From: Bradyrhizobium sp. MOS002
GTDB lineage: Bacteria > Pseudomonadota > Alphaproteobacteria > Rhizobiales > Xanthobacteraceae
Length of the DNA: 64,000 bases
Assembly (NCBI RefSeq): GCF_003020115.1
Contig: NZ_PYFX01000004.1
Coordinates: 682,001 to 746,000, forward strand
Direction: 5' to 3'
Part shown: one piece after another, positions 33,126 through 42,599 of the stretch
Layout: each line of letters starts with the position of its first letter
How positions within the stretch are numbered: position 1 is the first letter of the stretch
Notes under the pieces: generated by a model
Database searches by the model: none
What the model saw: the letters and a program-made list of their open reading frames with translations, nothing else
Told to the model about the DNA's origin: nothing
Program-made: the position numbers and the translations under genes

Positions 33126-33887
33126 TTGATTGCATCGGATCTTCGCAGCGGCATCGAGCGTCTCGGCGACATGATCGCCGAAGCCAAACGGATCGTGCCG
33201 TTCACCGGCGCCGGCATCTCGACCGAATGCGGCATCCCCGACTTCCGCTCGCCGGGCGGAATTTGGACGCGCAACCGCCCGATCCCGTTCGACGAGTTCG
33301 TCGCCAGCCAGGAGGCGCGCGACGAATCCTGGCGCCGGCGCCTCGCGATGGAGGAGGTCTTTGCGGCGGCCAAGCCCGGCCGCGGCCATCGCGCGCTCGC
33401 CTCGCTCTACCGCGCCGGCAAGGTTCCCGGGATCATCACCCAGAATATCGACAATCTGCACCAGGCCTCCGGCGTCGCGAGCGACCACGTGATCGAACTT
33501 CACGGCAACACCACGTATGCGCGCTGCATCGGATGCGGTCAGGCCTACCCGCTCGACTGGGTGAAGCGCCAATTCGACGAGGAGGGCGCCGCGCCCAACT
33601 GTACCGTATGCGACGAGCCGGTGAAGACCGCCACGATCTCCTTCGGCCAGATGATGCCCGAGGACGAAATGCAGCGCGCGACCGCGCTGTCGCAAGCCTG
33701 CGACCTCTTCATCGCGATCGGTTCCTCGCTGGTGGTATGGCCGGCCGCGGGCTTTCCGATGATGGCGAAGAGATCAGGCGCACGTCTGGTGATCGTCAAT
33801 CGCGAGCCGACCGAGCAGGACGACATCGCCGACCTCGTGATCCGCCAGGACATCGGCGAGACGCTCGGGCCCTTTGTCGGTAATTGA
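33126..33887 (+). CDS. Sir2 family NAD-dependent protein deacylase
   Basis: 253 residues from a TTG at 33126, which has GGGAGG five bases upstream; a TTG at 33036 would add 30 residues. Sirtuin motifs: PFTGAGISTECGIPDFRSPGG, TQNIDNLHQASG, catalytic His in IELHGNTTYARC, zinc Cys pairs CIGC and CTVC, and IAIGSSLVVWPAAGFP. It removes acyl groups from lysine using NAD+. The targets are unknown. Confidence 0.94.
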   Translation: MIASDLRSGIERLGDMIAEAKRIVPFTGAGISTECGIPDFRSPGGIWTRNRPIPFDEFVASQEARDESWRRRLAMEEVFAAAKPGRGHRALASLYRAGKVPGIITQNIDNLHQASGVASDHVIELHGNTTYARCIGCGQAYPLDWVKRQFDEEGAAPNCTVCDEPVKTATISFGQMMPEDEMQRATALSQACDLFIAIGSSLVVWPAAGFPMMAKRSGARLVIVNREPTEQDDIADLVIRQDIGETLGPFVGN

Positions 33888-34085
33888 GGCAGCAATTTGA
33901 TTCGCGGCTATGCAAGCTGTTCATAGGTTCCGCCGAATCTCTTTTTTGTCTATGCGTCGCAACCGGGAGTGTTATCTTTTGAGTCGAAAGATTCGCGTCG
34001 CGTCGAGTTGAGAAGATTCTCTAAAGACGCGTGATTCGGCGCCGCCATTCAGGCGGGTTGCATGGCATGTGTGGGGTCCGGGGTT

Positions 34086-34718
34086 ATGGGGTCGTCGGAC
34101 GGATTTGAGTCCAAGAAGGTCGGAGTTCCCGCGGTGGGCGAACACGGCGGTGGCGGTCGCGACAGCGCACTCAGTCCGTTCACCGGACTTGGTGAGAGCA
34201 GCGCCAACCTCGTCGAGGTTCACGGCGTCATCAAATGGTTCGACGCCTCAAAGGGCTACGGCTTCATCGTTCCCGACAATGGCTGGCCCGACGTGCTCCT
34301 GCACGTTACCGTGCTTAGGCGCGACGGCTTCCAGACCGCCTACGAGGGCGCCCGCATCGTCGTCGAGTGCATCCAGCGCGCCAAGGGCTACCAGGCGTTT
34401 CGCGTCGTCTCGATGGACGAGTCGACTGCGATCCATCCAGCGCAGATGCTGCCGCCGCGCACCCATGTCACGGTCACGGCGACCAGCGGGCTCGAACGGG
34501 CCCAGGTCAAATGGTTCAACCGGCTCCGCGGTTTCGGCTTCCTGACCTGCGGCGAGGGCACTCCCGACATCTTCGTGCACATGGAGACGCTGCGCCGCTT
34601 CGGCATGACCGAGTTGCGGCCCGGTCAGTATGTCCTGGTTCGCTTCGGACCCGGCTCCAAGGGTATGATGGCGGCCGAGATCCATCCCGAGACGGGATCG
34701 CCGGTCTCGTCCCACTGA
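34086..34718 (+). CDS. Two-domain cold-shock protein
   Basis: About 210 residues (an upstream ATG at 34062 is possible). Two cold-shock domains: VHGVIKWFDASKGYGFIVPDNG (RNP1 KGYGFI) at about 45-110, and AQVKWFNRLRGFGFLTCGEGTPDIFVHMETL (RNP1 RGFGFL) near the end. Both are nucleic-acid binding. The N-terminal ~45 residues are Gly-rich and disordered. Such tandem CSD proteins are typical of Rhizobiales. Confidence 0.9.
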   Translation: MGSSDGFESKKVGVPAVGEHGGGGRDSALSPFTGLGESSANLVEVHGVIKWFDASKGYGFIVPDNGWPDVLLHVTVLRRDGFQTAYEGARIVVECIQRAKGYQAFRVVSMDESTAIHPAQMLPPRTHVTVTATSGLERAQVKWFNRLRGFGFLTCGEGTPDIFVHMETLRRFGMTELRPGQYVLVRFGPGSKGMMAAEIHPETGSPVSSH

Positions 34719-34739
34719 TCCAATTCCCGCAATCGTGAG

Positions 34740-34777
34740 CAGAGGCGCGCTGGCTGGCTGGCGCGCCTCTGGCTTTT
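34740..34777 (+). terminator. Rho-independent terminator of the cold-shock gene
   Basis: CAGAGGCGCGC (34740-34750) pairs with GCGCGCCTCTG (34761-34771), followed by GCTTTT. Confidence 0.88.
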
Positions 34778-34829
34778 CCGGCGACCGCCACGTAAGGACT
34801 GGTCCAGTCCCACGCCTCGAGAGCCATCC

Positions 34830-35315
34830 ATGAATTTCGATCGAAAGGCCGTCTTCGCCGTTGCGAAGGGCTGGCTTGCCGCCATCCTCGTCATCGCCGG
34901 CTGTGCCGTCGCGAGCGCGCCGGTCCGCGCCGCCAGCTTCCAGCCGCTCGAGATCGTCACCAAAAACGGAGTGCAGGTGTTCTCGGTCGAGATCGCGACC
35001 ACCGAGGAGGAGAAGCAGACCGGCCTGATGTACCGCAAGGAACTGGCCGATGGCAAAGGCATGCTGTTCGACTTCAATCCCGAGCAGGAAGTGTCGATGT
35101 GGATGAAGAACACCTACGTCTCGCTCGACATGATCTTCATTCGCGCCGACGGCCGCATCCTACGCATCGCCGAAAATACCGAGCCGATGTCGACAAAGAT
35201 CATCTCATCCAGGGGGCCAGCGCGAGCTGTTCTGGAAGTGGTGGCTGGCACGGCACAAAAATATGGCATCCGCGCCGGCGATCGCGTCGGCCACCCGCTG
35301 TTCGGCAGCAAGTAG
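34830..35315 (+). CDS. DUF192 family exported protein
   Basis: 161 residues. Signal segment WLAAILVIAGCAVASAPVRAA; the rest is a DUF192 domain (FSVEIATTEEEKQTGLMYRKELADGKGMLFDF, VSMWMKNTYVSLDMIFI, AVLEVVAGTAQKYGIRAGDRV). The family is widespread and its function is not settled. A tRNA-Pro gene follows on the same strand. Confidence 0.9.
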   Translation: MNFDRKAVFAVAKGWLAAILVIAGCAVASAPVRAASFQPLEIVTKNGVQVFSVEIATTEEEKQTGLMYRKELADGKGMLFDFNPEQEVSMWMKNTYVSLDMIFIRADGRILRIAENTEPMSTKIISSRGPARAVLEVVAGTAQKYGIRAGDRVGHPLFGSK

Positions 35316-35428
35316 GCGGGAAGAGGCTATTGGCCCCCTCCTGGCGGTCTTTTGGGAAGGTTGCTCACGCCTTTGGAAGGCTTGCTGGCGCTTTGGGAAG
35401 CGTGTATCGACGGGGCTCGCCGGACATT

Positions 35429-35505
35429 CGGGGTATAGCGCAGCCTGGTAGCGCGGCAGTTTTGGGTACTGCAGGTCGTTGGTTCGAATCCAGCTGCCCC
35501 GACCA
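35429..35505 (+). tRNA. tRNA-Pro (UGG)
   Basis: Acceptor CGGGGTA pairs with TGCCCCG; D arm AGCGCAGCCTGGTAGCGC; anticodon loop TTTTGGG gives TGG; T arm GGTTCGAATCC; discriminator A and encoded CCA. 77 nt. Confidence 0.96.
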
Positions 35506-35649
35506 GTCCCGAGGTGGGCAAGACCCGCGCCTCAGAACAACAGTCAATCTGCGAGGCGCCAGGCGATCTAGGCGAGCGCAGCTCCAGCCGAGCATGGCGA
35601 TCCCGGCCAAGCGCGTTCCGTGCTGACGCCCGGAGCTGCCAAAGTCCTC

Positions 35650-35859
35650 CTAACCCTCGGCGCTCATTCCCTGCGCAACGCGACTTCCGCGCGATTTTTC
35701 AAGGCATTGGGCGGGTCGGGCGGAGCGGAAATCGTAAAACTTGGTCGAACCTTTAGGCGTCGCCCCAGACATATAGGTGTTGGGGGATTTCAGCGCCCAA
35801 TGCCTAACGGACGCCGCCAAGCGATGATATTCCGCTTGCGCGGCGTTACGCTTTTCCAA
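35650..35859 (-). CDS. Possible protein, 69 residues (weak)
   Basis: A frame starting with TTG 3 bp after the stop of the 52-residue gene, so translation could be coupled. It reads EKRNAAQAEYHRLAASVRHW and contains KGSTKFYDFRSARP. No ribosome site is seen and the family is unknown. It may be spurious. Confidence 0.25.
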   Translation of the reverse strand: MEKRNAAQAEYHRLAASVRHWALKSPNTYMSGATPKGSTKFYDFRSARPAQCLEKSRGSRVAQGMSAEG

Positions 35860-35862
35860 CCA

Positions 35863-36021
35863 TCAGTTCGTCGCGTACCAGCCGAACGGAAACGGCACGA
35901 ACGGCCAGGCCAGCTGATTGTCGTTGGCGACCTTCCGCGGCTCTTGCGCCGGCGTCTTCGCGGGCAGAGTAGGCGGCGTCGATCGCAGCGCCAAGCGCAG
36001 ACATGCACATTGCAAATTCAT
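35863..36021 (-). CDS. Hypothetical protein, 52 residues
   Basis: ATG at 36021 preceded by GGGGG. It ends with a striking aromatic/Pro tail, VANDNQLAWPFVPFPFGWYA followed by TN. The tail is unlike random translation and falls in a different frame from two longer overlapping open frames, which look like shadows. The function is unknown. Confidence 0.5.
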   Translation of the reverse strand: MNLQCACLRLALRSTPPTLPAKTPAQEPRKVANDNQLAWPFVPFPFGWYATN

Positions 36022-36329
36022 CGTGGTGGCCCCCGCCCATCAATCGTTTTCAAAAATTCGCGTCAGCCCGGAAATAACCGCGCGTCCTCAAAACGACGCG
36101 CTCATTCTCAAATCGTACACAGTCTAGGAAAATCGGCGACCGCTTTCAACCGGTCTTGCCACACGCTCACAGGAAGTAAGGTTGATCGGTTAGGTTAAGG
36201 GCGAGCGGTTGTTGCGGGCGACTTTGTGACTGTTATCAGATCGGTCCGGCTCGCGATGGTCTGCGTGAAATTCGTGCTCACACGGCATCACAGTTCGTCG
36301 CAGCGCTCGTATCCTGTGAGTTCTGCATC
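36022..36329. other. Intergenic, 308 bp
   Basis: No gene recognised. It contains the third GGTTAGGTTA motif (36188-36197), about 130 bp upstream of the 64-residue gene at 36330. Confidence 0.45.
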
Positions 36330-36524
36330 ATGTCTTTCGATCGCAACGTCCGAACCATCGGTCCGCAGGCGAGCTGGACCGAGATCTGGCACCTCTGGAC
36401 GGTGTTCGTGCCACGCCGCTCGATCAACGGGCAGCTCGTTTACGGCAAGGTCTGGCGCCGCCACGACGGCCGCGACTGGATCTACAAGAAGTTCACCGAG
36501 TACGACAGCGAGGCGGCGGCCTAA
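36330..36524 (+). CDS. Hypothetical protein, 64 residues
   Basis: A soluble protein: MSFDRNVRTIGPQASWTEIW, then SINGQLVYGKVWRRHDGRDWIYKKFTEYDSEAAA. Aromatic-rich and strand-like, so probably a small beta domain. No family is recognised. It converges with the gene ending at 36538. Confidence 0.7.
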   Translation: MSFDRNVRTIGPQASWTEIWHLWTVFVPRRSINGQLVYGKVWRRHDGRDWIYKKFTEYDSEAAA

Positions 36525-36537
36525 CAGGCCGCGCCGC

Positions 36538-36963
36538 TTAACCCGAATGCCTCTCGCCCGCGGCCGATCCCGGCGTCTGCACACGCGGCAGCGGCAATTT
36601 GAAGTGACGCTTCGCATAAGCGACGATTTCGTTGTCGGAGGGATGATCGGCCGCCTCCACCGCGACAATCCGCTCGGCAATATCGGGCGCGTGTGCGCGA
36701 ATGTGGCTGGCAAGCTCCGTCTTCCCACTCGCCGGACCGATGATCAGGATTTCGCCGGCATCGGCGAGGGCTTTGGTCACTTCGGCAAGGAACGCCTTGT
36801 CGGGCGCGGCATGACCGCTGCCAATCGCGTTGGCCTTGTGATGAAGATGACGCGTCGCCAGCTGTGGATGCAGCGTGATTTCGTCCGAGCCGCTCAGACC
36901 GAGATGGAAGATCCGGGCCTGCGAATGGTCGATCCATACCACGGCGTGAAAATGAGAGGGCAT
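36538..36963 (-). CDS. eRF1/host-attachment-like domain protein
   Basis: 141 residues from the ATG at 36963. It begins MPSHFHAVVWIDHSQARIFH and contains LHHKANAIGSGHAAPDKAFLAEVTKALADAGEILIIGPASGKTELASHI. The family is usually annotated as 'translational machinery protein' because it resembles the third domain of release factor eRF1; the label is not backed by a known activity. Cytoplasmic. Confidence 0.8.
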   Translation of the reverse strand: MPSHFHAVVWIDHSQARIFHLGLSGSDEITLHPQLATRHLHHKANAIGSGHAAPDKAFLAEVTKALADAGEILIIGPASGKTELASHIRAHAPDIAERIVAVEAADHPSDNEIVAYAKRHFKLPLPRVQTPGSAAGERHSG

Positions 36964-37136
36964 GTGCTTGGGCCTTGTCCGAGGGGGAGGGGCGCCGAAA
37001 ATCGCTGCGGCGGGGTGCGTCGCGGCGACATTAGGCCGGCCTGCGCCGCCTTGGTTGAGGCAGGTCAATCCGATCCCGGGTAAGCCGAAACAGTCCAGGG
37101 GACCAGCCGGAGCCTGGAGGCCCAGGCGCCGCCGGC

Positions 37137-38306
37137 TCAGCCTGCCTTTGCGGCCGCAGGCTTGGGCGGCGGCGGCTTCAGCGGCTTGTCCTGCCTCTTC
37201 GACCAGGAGATGTAATAGGCCACCGTCGTCATGATCGCGATGCCGGCGACGCTGACGAAGATCTGCGCGAACAGCGAGCCCGAGCTCATCGACAGCTCGA
37301 AATGACCGACGAAGGACAGGAACACTCCGACGCAAAATACGGCGAGCGACTGCTGGCCGCACACGATGATGGGGTCGAACCCTTTCCATTCCAGGCCCGG
37401 CCAGTCCTTCGGCACGAAGCGGATCACCAGGATCACGATCACGACGAAGTGGATGAAGCGGTAGGGCGCGAGGTTGGTCTTGTCATTCGGGTTGAACGCC
37501 GAGAACAGCCATTCCGGGAACATGCCGCCGAGGACCGGGAAGCGGCCAGCCATGGTCATGACCAGCGCGAACAGCATGTAAGCCAAGCAGAACCAGAGCG
37601 TGACCGGTGCGTTGATCAGCGTCATCGAGCGCCGCGCGCCGCCCAGGGCGCACCAGGCGCCGAACACGAACAGCACCTGCCAGCAATACGGGTTGAAGTA
37701 CCACTGGCCGGCCGGATAGGCGTTCAGGTTCAAGCCGAAATGGCGCGCGGTCAGCCACAGCACGATGGACAATGCCATCGTCAGGTCCGGCTTGCGCAGC
37801 ATGAACCAAAGCACCGGCGGAAACAGCCCCATCAGCACGATGTAGAGTGGCAGCACGTCGAGATTGAGCGGCTTGAAGCGCAGGAACAGGCCCTGGCGCA
37901 GTGTCTCGGTGGCGTTGTCGACCAGGCCGGCGACGTTGAACTCGTTGATCATCTCGGAATCGCCGAAGCGCAGCGCCAGATAGCTGATCGAGGCGATGTA
38001 GATCACGAACAGGATGATGTGGGCGACGTAGAGCTGCCAGACCCGCTTGGTCAGCCTCGTGGCGCCGACGAGGAAGCCGCGCTCGAGCATCATCCGCGCA
38101 TAGACGAAGGAGGCGGTGTAGCCGGAGATGAAGACGAACAGATCGGCGGCGTCGGAAAAGCCGTAATTGCGGGTGGTGATCCAGTTCACCACGTTGTCGG
38201 GGATATGGTCGAGGAAGATCGCCCAGTTCGCAATACCGCGAAACAGGTCGAGCCTGAGGTCACGGCCCTTCTCGGGGAGCGTGGCGTTGATGTTCAGGAA
38301 GGACAT
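37137..38306 (-). CDS. OpgC domain-containing membrane acyltransferase
   Basis: 389 residues from the ATG at 38306. About ten membrane helices and the OpgC/acyltransferase-3 start: GRDLRLDLFRGIANWAIFLDHIP (catalytic-type His in FLDHIP) and DAADLFVFISGYTASFVYA. OpgC adds succinyl groups to osmoregulated periplasmic glucans; relatives modify other polysaccharides. The last 20 residues are Lys/Pro/Ala-rich. Confidence 0.92.
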   Translation of the reverse strand: MSFLNINATLPEKGRDLRLDLFRGIANWAIFLDHIPDNVVNWITTRNYGFSDAADLFVFISGYTASFVYARMMLERGFLVGATRLTKRVWQLYVAHIILFVIYIASISYLALRFGDSEMINEFNVAGLVDNATETLRQGLFLRFKPLNLDVLPLYIVLMGLFPPVLWFMLRKPDLTMALSIVLWLTARHFGLNLNAYPAGQWYFNPYCWQVLFVFGAWCALGGARRSMTLINAPVTLWFCLAYMLFALVMTMAGRFPVLGGMFPEWLFSAFNPNDKTNLAPYRFIHFVVIVILVIRFVPKDWPGLEWKGFDPIIVCGQQSLAVFCVGVFLSFVGHFELSMSSGSLFAQIFVSVAGIAIMTTVAYYISWSKRQDKPLKPPPPKPAAAKAG

Positions 38307-38565
38307 GCGACGGGAGCTTTCGGAGGGGACGGACAGGTGGGCGTCAACGAAGCACGGCGGCCGGGCGAGATCCCGGCGCGGAAGGCGGGTACGCAATTGT
38401 CACGATGCAGCATAATGATTATACCCGTCGGCGAGCCATCCCGGGGGGCCGGAATCACCGATCAGTTCCCAAAAGGTGTCTCTATACTATGCCCGCGGTT
38501 TCCACCAACTGCTACCGTGACGCATCGAAATCGAACGAAAAGACGAACAAGAGGCCGGACCATCC

Positions 38566-38871
38566 ATGACCGCACGCATTTTCAAGCCCGCCAAGAACGC
38601 GATGCAATCCGGCCGGTCGAAGACCAAGGAATGGCAGCTCGACTACGAGCCCGAGCAGCCGCGCGCGGTCGAGCCGCTGATGGGCTGGACCTCGTCCGGC
38701 GACATGAAGCAGCAGATCACCCTGCGTTTCCACAGCAAGGAAGAGGCCGTCGCCTATTGCGAGCGCAAGGGCATCGCCTACCAGGTGATCGAGCCGCAGG
38801 AGTCGGTGCGCAGGCCTGTGGCCTATTCCGACAATTTCTCGTTCCGCCGCGGCGAGCCCTGGACGCATTGA
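38566..38871 (+). CDS. NADH dehydrogenase (complex I) NDUFS4-type subunit
   Basis: 101 residues matching the ETC complex I subunit (NDUFS4/AQDQ) of alphaproteobacteria and mitochondria: RIFKPAKNAMQSGRSKTKEWQLDYEP, then PLMGWTSSGDMKQQITLRFHSKEEAVAYCERKGIAY and YSDNFSFRRGEPWTH. It is an accessory peripheral-arm subunit, encoded away from the nuo operon as usual. Confidence 0.96.
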   Translation: MTARIFKPAKNAMQSGRSKTKEWQLDYEPEQPRAVEPLMGWTSSGDMKQQITLRFHSKEEAVAYCERKGIAYQVIEPQESVRRPVAYSDNFSFRRGEPWTH

Positions 38872-39131
38872 GGGCGGGCCACGCGTCGAGACCCTCGTCA
38901 TGCCTGGGCATGCCGTCTTCGCTGAAGCTTCGCCGGCCCAACACCGAATGCCTGGCGAAGCCTTGGCGGAGCCGGGTCCCGGGCGTCCACGTTTTAGCCT
39001 CCGCCTGAAAGTCCGCGGATGGCCGGGGCAAGCTCGGCCAAACACGCGGATGCTTCCCATCGTCCTGCCCTTGGCAGGCATTCCGCCCCGTGCTTCGCTG
39101 CCTCGCATGAGACGACCATGACGAGGTGGAT

Positions 39132-39617
39132 ATGGCGGGGCGTGACCAGCTCGACGGCGTCGATCTGAAAATACTCTCCGAGTTGCAGCAGGACGGGCGG
39201 GTTCGCAACAACGAGCTGGCGTTGCGCGTCGGGGTGTCCGGGCCCAACTGCGTGAGGCGGCTGAAATCGCTGTTCAGCCGCGGCGTGATCCGGGCGGTGC
39301 GCGCCGTCATCGACGAACGGCTGCTCGGCTACGAGGTGGTGTCGTTCGTCTCGATCCAACTCGGCAGCCAGGCCCAGCCGGTGCTGGCGGCGTTCGAGAG
39401 CTCGATCGCCGCGATCCCGCGCATCCAGCAGTGCTGGCGGATCTCGGGCGACACCGACTATCTTCTCAAATGCGTGGCGCCGAGCGTCGAGAGCATGCGC
39501 CAGCAGCTCCTGCATTTCGCCGCGATGCCGAACGTGAAGAACGTCCGCAGCTTCCCGGTGCTGGGCGTGGCGAAGGACGTTCCGCTGCCGTTGCAGGAGA
39601 TCACGGCGGCAGGATAG
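39132..39617 (+). CDS. Lrp/AsnC family transcriptional regulator
   Basis: 161 residues from the ATG at 39132 with GAGG upstream. An N-terminal winged HTH (LDGVDLKILSELQQDGRVRNNELALRVGVSGPNCVRRLKSLFSRGVI) and a C-terminal RAM domain (VLAAFESSIAAIPRIQQCWRISGDTDYLLKCVAPS). It probably senses an amino acid; targets are unknown. Confidence 0.93.
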   Translation: MAGRDQLDGVDLKILSELQQDGRVRNNELALRVGVSGPNCVRRLKSLFSRGVIRAVRAVIDERLLGYEVVSFVSIQLGSQAQPVLAAFESSIAAIPRIQQCWRISGDTDYLLKCVAPSVESMRQQLLHFAAMPNVKNVRSFPVLGVAKDVPLPLQEITAAG

Positions 39618-39889
39618 CTTGGCGGCGACGGGTCCCCAAACGTGGCTCGCACAACGATATCCAAAAATCCGAAGGCGCGGAGATGATTCCCTTACCGGAT
39701 ACAGGTTCGGATAAGGCGGATAAAAAGTGAAGTAACTCACCTAACTGTGACATGTGATTTGGGAAGCCCTGCAATGCGGCCAGCCGTGATTGCCGGTTCG
39801 TGGCGCCGGCCTAGATGCGAGGTGTGAACCTCAGCCTGCGTCGCATGCCGAGGCCTCTTTTGTGGGACCCTGAAGCAGGAAAAGACAAC

Positions 39890-40189
39890 ATGACCTTGAC
39901 CTCGAAGACGTTCGTCGCATCCGCTGCGACGCTGTTTGCATCTGCGTTTCTCATGATGACCGCACCGGCTGCCCAGGCAGAGGACTACTGCATCACCAAT
40001 GGCGCCCAGGCCGCGCATGGCTGCGGCTATCCGACGATGGAGGCCTGCCGGGCCGCGGCCGGCGGCATCGGCGGCTCGTGCTCGCAGAGCGGCGGCGCCA
40101 AGACGTCGACCGACGCGCTGGCCTTCCAGCCGAAGCAGACGCAGTCGCGCACCAAGCTTCGCCCGGGCGGCCAGACCAACTCGAACTGA
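39890..40189 (+). CDS. DUF3551-like secreted protein
   Basis: 99 residues from the ATG at 39890. Signal peptide ending near APAAQAEDYC; the mature part has the Cys-rich DUF3551 pattern (DYCITNGAQAAHGCGYPTMEACRAAAGGIGGSC) and a polar tail. The family is characteristic of Bradyrhizobium and of unknown function; the four Cys suggest disulfides. Confidence 0.85.
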   Translation: MTLTSKTFVASAATLFASAFLMMTAPAAQAEDYCITNGAQAAHGCGYPTMEACRAAAGGIGGSCSQSGGAKTSTDALAFQPKQTQSRTKLRPGGQTNSN

Positions 40190-40261
40190 TTGAGCCCGGT
40201 TCGAAATGGTGCGGCCTCCGAGTTGGATCTCGGAGGCCGCATCAGCATGACAGCCCGCGCG

Positions 40262-41290
40262 TCAGCGATACCTGCCGCGAAATTCGCGCGGTGAGGCACC
40301 GGCCCAGGTGCGGAAGGCGCGGGAAAAGCTCTTCTCGTTGCGGAAGCCCGCGATCTCCGCGATCCGCTTGATCGGGCTACGACCGCGCATCAGCTCCTGC
40401 TTGGCGAGCTCGAATTTTGCCTCTTCCTTGAGATCGCGCAGCGAGGTCGCTTCATCGCGCAGGCGCCGATGCATGGTGCGGGTGGAGAGCGCCAGCTCGC
40501 TCGCGACATCCTCGGCTCCGAGACTGCGTCCGCGCGCATTGCGGAGCACGCGGCGAACGCGCTCGACCAGGAGCCGGTCGCGCCGATAGGGCAGCACGGT
40601 CAGCCGCAGCGCGCCCTTGAGCATGTTGTCGAGGTCCGCCGCGCTCCGGGTGAGCGGCAACGACAGATAATGCTTGTCAAAGGTGATGGAAGCGCGGTCC
40701 GCATCGAAGCGGATGTTTCGGCAAAAGATGGTCGGATAGACCGAGACGTGGCCGGGCTTGGGATACGGAAATTCCGCGGCGCGGAGCGCGATCCTGGAAT
40801 CTACAGCCCAGCAGGAAAACCCCAGGACATAGCGGAGCAGGGTGACCAGGCAGAATTCGCGCAAGGGTCCGAGGTCGGCCAGTTCGCGGATGGACACGAC
40901 CGCGGTCTCCTCGCCGACGGCGAGATCGAGCAGCACGTCCTCGGTGAACAGACGATGGTGCCGGCACCAGCGCTTGAGCGCGACCTCCAGCGTCGGGGCG
41001 GTGATCGAGGCGCGGCACAGCATGCCGTAGGTGCCGAAGGGCAGCCGCCGCGAGAACCAGCCGAGCGCCTCGTCATCGAGTTCGCGCATGGCATGACCCG
41101 CCAGCGCCTCGAACTGGCCGGCCGTGACCCGCCCATCCGGAGAATTGACAAGGTCTGGCGTTACCTGACCCCGGCTCAGCGCCTCGGTTGGATCGCGGCC
41201 GTAGCGTTCGTAAGCCGCAACGACGCCGCGGACGAAGGCGGCAGGGGTTACGGCACGGCGCGGGATCGCGGTTGCGACTTGAAAAGGCAT
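40262..41290 (-). CDS. AraC family regulator with arabinose-binding-like N domain
   Basis: 342 residues. C-terminal double HTH (GRSLGAEDVASELALSTRTMHRRLRDEATSLRDLKEEAKFELAKQEL, then IKRIAEIAGFRNEKSFSRAFRTWAGASPREFRGRYR). The N-terminal 180 residues fit the AraC_binding_2/Arabinose_bd type (ALAGHAMRELDDEALGWFSRRLPFGTYGMLCRA). It is divergent from ivd-mccB-mccA-hmgL, 112 bp apart, and is the likely regulator of that operon. Confidence 0.93.
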   Translation of the reverse strand: MPFQVATAIPRRAVTPAAFVRGVVAAYERYGRDPTEALSRGQVTPDLVNSPDGRVTAGQFEALAGHAMRELDDEALGWFSRRLPFGTYGMLCRASITAPTLEVALKRWCRHHRLFTEDVLLDLAVGEETAVVSIRELADLGPLREFCLVTLLRYVLGFSCWAVDSRIALRAAEFPYPKPGHVSVYPTIFCRNIRFDADRASITFDKHYLSLPLTRSAADLDNMLKGALRLTVLPYRRDRLLVERVRRVLRNARGRSLGAEDVASELALSTRTMHRRLRDEATSLRDLKEEAKFELAKQELMRGRSPIKRIAEIAGFRNEKSFSRAFRTWAGASPREFRGRYR

Positions 41291-41402
41291 TGGACATCCT
41301 CTGGGAAAATCCTCGCCAAGTTTGGCGGAAAATGCAACCTTTTCGACCGCAGAAGGGCCCCGATGCCGCTAGGTTCGGTCCCCAAAATACGGAGGAATCG
41401 CC

Positions 41403-42575
41403 TTGAATATCCCGAGCATCGATTTCGATCTGGGCGAAGACATCAGCATGCTGCGCGACACGCTGCGCGCCTTCGTGGAGGCGGAGATCGCCCCGCGTGC
41501 CGCCGATATCGAAAAAGCCAATCTGTTCCCGGCAGACCTGTGGAAGCGCCTCGGCGACCTCGGCCTGCTCGGCATGACCGCGCCGGAGCAATATGGCGGC
41601 TCCAACATGGGCTATCTCGCCCATATCGTCGCGATGGAGGAGATTTCGCGCGGCTCGGCCGCGGTCGGGCTCTCCTACGGCGCCCACTCCAACCTCTGCG
41701 TCAACCAGATCCGCCGCAACGGCAATGATGCGCAGCGCGAGCGCTATCTGCCAAAGCTGATCTCCGGCGAATATGTCGGCGCGCTCGCGATGTCCGAGCC
41801 CGGGGCCGGCTCCGACGTCGTCTCGATGAAGCTGCGCGCCGACAAGCGCGGCGACCGCTACGTGCTCAACGGCTCGAAGATGTGGATCACCAATGGCGGC
41901 GATGCCGACGTGCTGGTGGTCTATGCCAAGACCGATCCGGAAGCGGGCCCGCGCGGCATGACCGCCTTCCTGGTCGAGAAGGGGGCCAAGGGCTTCACCC
42001 ACGGTCAGCATCTCGACAAGCTCGGCATGCGCGGCTCCAACACCTATCCGCTGTTCTTCGACGAATGCGAGGTGCCGGAGGAGAACGTGCTTGGCAAGGT
42101 CGGCGAGGGCGTCAAGGTGCTGATGTCCGGGCTCGACTATGAGCGCACGGTCCTCTCCGGCGGCCCGCTCGGGATCATGGCGGCCTGCATGGACGCGGTG
42201 GTGCCCTACATGCACGAGCGCAAGCAGTTCGGGCAGCCAATCGGCGACTTCCAGCTCATGCAGGGCAAGCTTGCCGACATGTACGCGACCTGGCAGGCCA
42301 CGCGTGCCTATGTCTATGCGGTGGGGCGTGCCTGCGACCGCGGCGATCACGCGCGCAGCTTGCGCAAGGACGCCGCCGCTGCGATCCTTTATTCCGCCGA
42401 GAAGGCGACCTGGATGGCGGGCGAGGCGATCCAGGCGCTGGGCGGGGTCGGCTACACATCCGAGTTTCCGGTCGGACGTCTGTGGCGCGATGCAAAGCTC
42501 TACGAGATCGGCGCCGGCACCTCGGAGGTCCGGCGCATGCTGATCGGGCGCGAATTGATGGCCGAGACGGCTTAA
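41403..42575 (+). CDS. ivd: Isovaleryl-CoA dehydrogenase
   Basis: 390 residues; oxidises isovaleryl-CoA to 3-methylcrotonyl-CoA with FAD, a step of leucine breakdown. Acyl-CoA dehydrogenase signatures [18 protein letters not shown] and the FAD-end [20 protein letters not shown]. The catalytic Glu is in [14 protein letters not shown], the unusual position used by isovaleryl-CoA dehydrogenases. It leads a four-gene operon. Confidence 0.95.
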   Translation: MNIPSIDFDLGEDISMLRDTLRAFVEAEIAPRAADIEKANLFPADLWKRLGDLGLLGMTAPEQYGGSNMGYLAHIVAMEEISRGSAAVGLSYGAHSNLCVNQIRRNGNDAQRERYLPKLISGEYVGALAMSEPGAGSDVVSMKLRADKRGDRYVLNGSKMWITNGGDADVLVVYAKTDPEAGPRGMTAFLVEKGAKGFTHGQHLDKLGMRGSNTYPLFFDECEVPEENVLGKVGEGVKVLMSGLDYERTVLSGGPLGIMAACMDAVVPYMHERKQFGQPIGDFQLMQGKLADMYATWQATRAYVYAVGRACDRGDHARSLRKDAAAAILYSAEKATWMAGEAIQALGGVGYTSEFPVGRLWRDAKLYEIGAGTSEVRRMLIGRELMAETA

Positions 42576-42599
42576 AACCTTCACGCAATTGGAATCAAC

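Noticed and set aside
35429..36330. Genomic island inserted at tRNA-Pro
   Set aside because: No integrase, no repeat of the tRNA 3' end downstream, and the following genes look like ordinary small chromosomal genes.
37302..39008. A 568-codon plus-strand open frame
   Set aside because: Shadow of the OpgC gene on the minus strand and out of frame with the NDUFS4 gene, both confidently recognised.
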